From NCBI GenBank assembly GCA_001775965.1, contig MEZG01000051.1, forward strand, positions 1-7,118: 7,118 bases of DNA. Direction: 5' to 3'. The notes below the pieces were generated by a model. It was not told where the DNA came from. It was given only the letters and a program-made list of their open reading frames with translations, and ran no database searches. Every line of letters starts with the position of its first letter. Within the stretch, counting starts at the first letter, position 1. Of the stretch, positions 3,435 to 7,118 are shown piece after piece. The position numbers and the translations under genes were made by a program. Source of the DNA: Candidatus Bathyarchaeota archaeon RBG_13_60_20. GTDB lineage: Archaea; Thermoproteota; Bathyarchaeia; TCS64.

Positions 3435-6400
3435 GTGGTACACATCAAACGCATGATCGTTAAGAACTTCAAGTCGTTCGGAGGCGACCCGGTTAAACTC
3501 AACTTCCAGCCGGGATTCAACATCATTACTGGGCCCAACGGCAGCGGTAAGAGCAATATACTGGACGCCGTTCAGTTCGTCCTCGGGGAGCTGGGCTCCA
3601 AGCGCATGAGGGCGCCCGACCTGGCCGGCCTCATATACGACGGGGCCGGGGAGGAGCGCGAGGGCAGGGCCCAGGTGGCCATGGTGAGCCTCTACTTCGA
3701 CAATGAGGATCGCGGCCTACCCGTGGACAGGTCCACGGTCAGCATAGGCCGGAAGCTGGACAGGGAGGGCAAGAGCGACTACTACCTGAACGGCAAGAAG
3801 ACCAGCCGCCGCCAGGTGGTGGAGGTCCTGGAGATGGCGGGGGTCACCCCTGGAGGCTACAACATAGTGCTCCAGGGGACGGCCACCAGGCTTAGCGACC
3901 TCACCTCCCAGGAGAGGATGGCGGCCCTGGAGGACCTGGTGGGGATCACGGAGTACGACCTGAAGAAGGCTGACGCCAAGGTGAAGCTCTCGGAGGCCGA
4001 GCGCAAGATAGAGGTGGCCCAGGCCCAGATCGGGGAGATCAGGAAGCAGGTCAACGAGCTGGAGAGGCAGAGGAACAACGCTCTCCTCTACGGCCTCCTG
4101 GACAAGGAGGAGAACTACCTTGGCGCCGCGAGGCTCAGCGACCAGCTGGACAAGCTGGAGGCGAGGCTGGGGGAGCACAAGGCAAGTATAGGGGAGCACG
4201 AGGCCGAGGCGAGGAGGCTGGACGATGAGAGGGAGCGGCTCATCGCCGAGAGGGACGCCGCCCGGCGGAGGCTCGACGAGTTCAACAAGGACGCCGCAGA
4301 GAGGGGGAACACGAGGCTCCCCATGCTCAGGTCCGACCTGGTCGGCAAGAACACTCTCAAGGACTCACTGAACGGGAGGCTCAGGGAAACGCGGCGGAGG
4401 AGAGCCGCGCTCCAGGCCGCCGCCGCGGAGAAGGAGCTGGAGATCGAGCGGAGCAGAGGCGAGGTCGAGAGCCGAAACGCCAGGCTCACAGAGCTCGACG
4501 GCAGTGAGGCGTCGCTGAGGCTCGAGCTCGAGGCCAAGCAGTCGGAGCTCCAGGCGCTCAACGAGGGCATCCGGAGGGCCCGGGAGACCGCCGAGCAGAA
4601 CCAGAGGCTCATGGAGGAGCTCACCGAGAGCCTGGTCCCCATGCAGGAGAGCCTCAGCGGCGTCGAGACCGAGATCAACAGGCACCTCATGGCTGTGGAG
4701 GCCGTCAAGGAGCGGATAGGGGGCCTCAGGGAGAAGGAGGCCGGCTTCCTGGAGCGCAGGGAGGGCCTCCTGAAGAGCATCGGCGACTACGAGGCCCTGA
4801 AGGCCGAGGAGGCCCGGAAGCTGGAGGACATGATCCAGACCGTGGAGGACCAGATCCAGCGGCAGAGGAGCATCAGGAGCACCATCGAGGGGGCCAACCA
4901 GCTGGCCAAGGAGGCCGAGACCACCATCACTGAGCTCACGGCGAAGCGGGACCTCTGGCAGCACGTGGTCACCGAGGAGAAGGCCCTGGAGAGGATCAGG
5001 GAGATAGGCGACGCCGGGGCCATGGACGGGTACCACGGGCCGCTGCGCTCGCTCATCAGGATCGACCTGCCGCTGCAGAGGGCCGTGGAGAGCTCCGCCG
5101 AGGGCTGGATCAACGCGGTGGTCGTTGACGACCTGGAAACGGCCAAGGAGCACGTGGAGCGGCTCAAGAAGACTAAGCTGGGGATGACCCGGTTCATCCC
5201 CCTGGACCAGCTCCGGGAGCCCGAGGAGCTCCCCGAGCTCAAGATCAAGGGCGTCGTGGGCCCCGTGCCCGGCCTCATCAGGTACGACGAGCTCTACGCC
5301 AGGGCCGTCCACCTGCTGTGGGGGGACACGTACCTGGTGGAGGACCCGGACGCCGCCGAGCAGGTGGCCGCGGAGGGGTACAGGGCAGTCACCCGGGCCG
5401 GGGACGTCTATGAGCCCAGCGGCGGCATAATAGGCGGCTTCTACAGGAGGCCCCCGGACTGGAGCAAGCTGATCCCCAGCGAGGAGAGCATCAGCAGCCT
5501 GTCCACTACCATAAGGGACCTCCGGGGCAAGCTCAAGACCAGGATGAAGGAGCTCCGGGACAGCGGCTTCGACCTCCGCAAGTTCACCCAGTACATGGAG
5601 GACAGCCAGGAGAGGGTGAAGCGCATCGACGACGAGGTGAAGGCCGCCCACGAGAGCATCGAGCGCCTGGACTACAACCTCGGCTCCCTCAGGGAGAGCA
5701 TGGCCAAGGCCGAGGCCGAGACGGAGAACGAGGACAGGCTCAGGCAAGCCTTGGAGGAGCGCAGGCAGAGGACCCTGGACCAGGTAGAGGAGGCCAAGGC
5801 GCGGATAGCGCAGCTGCGGGAGGTGAGGCTCAGCGACGTGGCTTCCATGGAGCTGGACAGGAACACGCTGAACCACGAGCTGGGGCTCCTGGACAGGCAG
5901 CTCAGCGAGCTCCAGAACGACAGGAGCATCCAGGGAGGATTCGTGGAGCGGATACTGGCCCTGAAGATCAGCGAAGCGAGGCAGGACATCCAGAGGGCCA
6001 ACGAGGAGGCGGCCGCCCTGGACTCCGAGGAGGCCCAGATCGCCGCGCAGCTCGCCGAGGTAGAGGCGGACGCCTCGGAGCTCCAGAGGATGCTGGGCGA
6101 GGTGACCAGCGAGGTGGAGTCCACCAGCAGGGTCTACGAGCAGCACCAGAGGACCCTGAGGCAGCTGGAGACCCAGGTGGAGCAGCTGGCGAGGCGGAGG
6201 GCCGAGGCCGAGAGGAGGGCCGGTCAGGTCACCCTGGACGGGGAGAAGGTGAGGCTCCAGGCCGAGCAGAGGCTTGAGGAGCTGGCCCGGCTGGGGTTCA
6301 GCGACAGGGTTGACGTCTCGGGCCTGGAGCCCGAGCAGGTGGAGAAGCGGCTGGGCCAGATCAGGCAGGAGAAGAGGAGCCTGGGCGCCATCAACCAGCT

Positions 6401-6989
6401 GGCTGTGGAGCAGTACGCCCTGACCATGGGGGAGTACAAGCAGAGGAGCACCCGGATCAACGGCATGGAGGAGGAGAAGCAGAGCATCCTGCGGTTCATC
6501 GAGGAGGTGGAGCGGGAGAAGCAGGAGCACTTCATGTCCGCCTACAACCAGATCGGGGAGAACTTCAGCGCCATATTCAGCAAGCTGACGGGCGGAGGCG
6601 ACGGCCGCCTAGAGCTCCAGAAGCCGGAGGACCCCTTCAGCGGCGGCGTGGACCTGTACATCCAGTTTCCGGGGAAGCCCATGAGGCTGGCCAGCGGCGC
6701 ATCCGGCGGCGAGAGGAGCGTGGCGGCCATCGCGTACCTCCTCGCCATCCAGAGGTTCCTGAAGGCGCCCTTCTACCTGTTCGACGAGATCGACGCCCAC
6801 CTGGACGACCTGAACACCAGCAGGCTCAGCGAGGTGCTGAAGGAGAACGCGGCCGACAGCCAGTTCATGATGATCAGCCTCAAGGACGTGATGGTCCACA
6901 ACGCGGACAGGATATACGGGGTCTTCGCCCAGAACGGCCGCAGCCGGGTCCTGGCGCTGCCCATGAGGGAGGCGAGGGTGGCGGCTTGA
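3435..6989 (+). CDS. smc: Chromosome segregation ATPase SMC
   Basis: SMC dimerises through its hinge and, with ScpA (and usually ScpB), forms an ATP-driven ring that organises and separates chromosomes in the nucleoid. 1184 aa, full length for the family. The N-terminal head begins VHIKRMIVKNFKSFGG, as in typical SMCs, with Walker A GPNGSGKS (33-40) and the Q-loop Gln147 in NIVLQG. A coiled-coil arm runs about 175-525, rich in Glu, Arg, Leu and Lys heptads. The hinge spans about 532-668, from GYHGPL to the glycine-rich SGGIIGG, with TRFIPL inside. The returning arm is about 670-1020, matching the first in length. The C-terminal head has the signature SGGERS (1090-1095), Walker B FYLFDEID with D1117/E1118, D-loop HLDDLN, and an ISLKDVMVHNADRIYGV end segment. 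The ABC signature is ASGGE, with Ala1089 where most SMCs have Leu. GTG 3435 is fixed by the Shine-Dalgarno and the family N-terminus. The stop overlaps the scpA start. Composition is strongly GC-rich throughout with no frameshift. Confidence 0.98.
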   Translation: MVHIKRMIVKNFKSFGGDPVKLNFQPGFNIITGPNGSGKSNILDAVQFVLGELGSKRMRAPDLAGLIYDGAGEEREGRAQVAMVSLYFDNEDRGLPVDRSTVSIGRKLDREGKSDYYLNGKKTSRRQVVEVLEMAGVTPGGYNIVLQGTATRLSDLTSQERMAALEDLVGITEYDLKKADAKVKLSEAERKIEVAQAQIGEIRKQVNELERQRNNALLYGLLDKEENYLGAARLSDQLDKLEARLGEHKASIGEHEAEARRLDDERERLIAERDAARRRLDEFNKDAAERGNTRLPMLRSDLVGKNTLKDSLNGRLRETRRRRAALQAAAAEKELEIERSRGEVESRNARLTELDGSEASLRLELEAKQSELQALNEGIRRARETAEQNQRLMEELTESLVPMQESLSGVETEINRHLMAVEAVKERIGGLREKEAGFLERREGLLKSIGDYEALKAEEARKLEDMIQTVEDQIQRQRSIRSTIEGANQLAKEAETTITELTAKRDLWQHVVTEEKALERIREIGDAGAMDGYHGPLRSLIRIDLPLQRAVESSAEGWINAVVVDDLETAKEHVERLKKTKLGMTRFIPLDQLREPEELPELKIKGVVGPVPGLIRYDELYARAVHLLWGDTYLVEDPDAAEQVAAEGYRAVTRAGDVYEPSGGIIGGFYRRPPDWSKLIPSEESISSLSTTIRDLRGKLKTRMKELRDSGFDLRKFTQYMEDSQERVKRIDDEVKAAHESIERLDYNLGSLRESMAKAEAETENEDRLRQALEERRQRTLDQVEEAKARIAQLREVRLSDVASMELDRNTLNHELGLLDRQLSELQNDRSIQGGFVERILALKISEARQDIQRANEEAAALDSEEAQIAAQLAEVEADASELQRMLGEVTSEVESTSRVYEQHQRTLRQLETQVEQLARRRAEAERRAGQVTLDGEKVRLQAEQRLEELARLGFSDRVDVSGLEPEQVEKRLGQIRQEKRSLGAINQLAVEQYALTMGEYKQRSTRINGMEEEKQSILRFIEEVEREKQEHFMSAYNQIGENFSAIFSKLTGGGDGRLELQKPEDPFSGGVDLYIQFPGKPMRLASGASGGERSVAAIAYLLAIQRFLKAPFYLFDEIDAHLDDLNTSRLSEVLKENAADSQFMMISLKDVMVHNADRIYGVFAQNGRSRVLALPMREARVAA

Positions 6990-7118
6990 GCAGGACCGAG
7001 AAGCCCTACTACCTGAGGCAGCCCTGGGACGTGCTGTTCAGGGAGAACAAGCTGGAGAAGGCGTCCCCGTGGAGCATCGACCTGGTGCTGCTGCTGGCGA
7101 CGCTGCTGGAGGAGATGG
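6986..7118 (+). CDS. scpA: ScpA-type kleisin subunit, N-terminal part (cut by window edge)
   Basis: The frame opens with TTG 6986-6988, overlapping the smc stop as TTGA, and stays open for 44 codons to the window edge. The partial product contains QPWDVLFRENKLE (12-24) and PWSIDLVLLLATLLEEM (28-44), the typical N-terminus of ScpA kleisins, where a Pro-Trp-x-Ile-Asp-Leu motif leads into the helix that binds the SMC neck. ScpA bridges the two SMC heads and recruits ScpB. The overlap with smc implies translational coupling, which suits stoichiometric production of partners. Only the N-terminal helices are visible; the C-terminal winged-helix domain lies beyond the window. The start is inferred from the overlap: 6986 is the only plausible start before the conserved motif, the next in-frame candidate being a GTG at residue 15. 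Confidence 0.9.
   Translation, partial: MSRTEKPYYLRQPWDVLFRENKLEKASPWSIDLVLLLATLLEEM

Noticed and set aside
4365..6530. Very long open frame (721 codons) on the minus strand inside smc
   Set aside because: It is the antisense shadow of a GC-rich coiled-coil gene with few stop-forming triplets; the translation is low-complexity Leu/Pro/Gly/Val with no family motif, promoter or SD.

Overview
The window is archaeal. It encodes a TFB (archaeal TFIIB) initiation factor, a membrane protein of the archaeal DUF373 family, a cis-prenyltransferase whose start has no Shine-Dalgarno (SD) sequence, and a canonical SMC followed by the start of a ScpA-type kleisin. TATA boxes sit about 31-39 bp before several start codons. 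Coding DNA is very GC-rich, with many AGG (Arg) and ATA (Ile) codons, as in many thermophilic archaea. The combination of full-length SMC, ScpA, TFB and DUF373 suggests a TACK-type lineage such as a GC-rich thaumarchaeote or relative. That is inference; no rRNA or other taxonomic marker is present.

Layout, all genes on the + strand: 1-85, promoter of the TFB gene. 86-1081, TFB, with an uncertain start (155 is the alternative). 1152-2303, DUF373 membrane protein with its own TATA box. 2354-3136, cis-prenyltransferase (TTG start) with its own TATA box right after the DUF373 stop. 3137-3434, an AT-richer 298-bp intergenic region. 3435-6989, SMC ATPase (GTG start, strong SD). 6986 to the window edge, N-terminus of ScpA, overlapping the SMC stop codon.

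The intergenic region before smc is the least explained part. It starts with a T-tract terminator containing a perfect 10-bp tandem repeat. It then has a good TATA box, an inverted repeat at the expected transcription start, a 40-codon mini-ORF placed like a leaderless gene, and a set of nested and mutually exclusive inverted repeats. It ends in a strong SD. The genes upstream look leaderless or nearly so, whereas smc looks leadered, so this stretch may be a regulatory 5' leader or a small RNA/peptide gene.

Functionally the window joins transcription initiation (TFB), membrane and lipid-carrier biology (DUF373, polyprenyl diphosphate synthesis) and chromosome organisation/segregation (SMC-ScpA). 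Only SMC and ScpA clearly form one complex and one translationally coupled operon. The first three genes look separately promoted. I saw no mobile element, CRISPR array, rRNA or tRNA.
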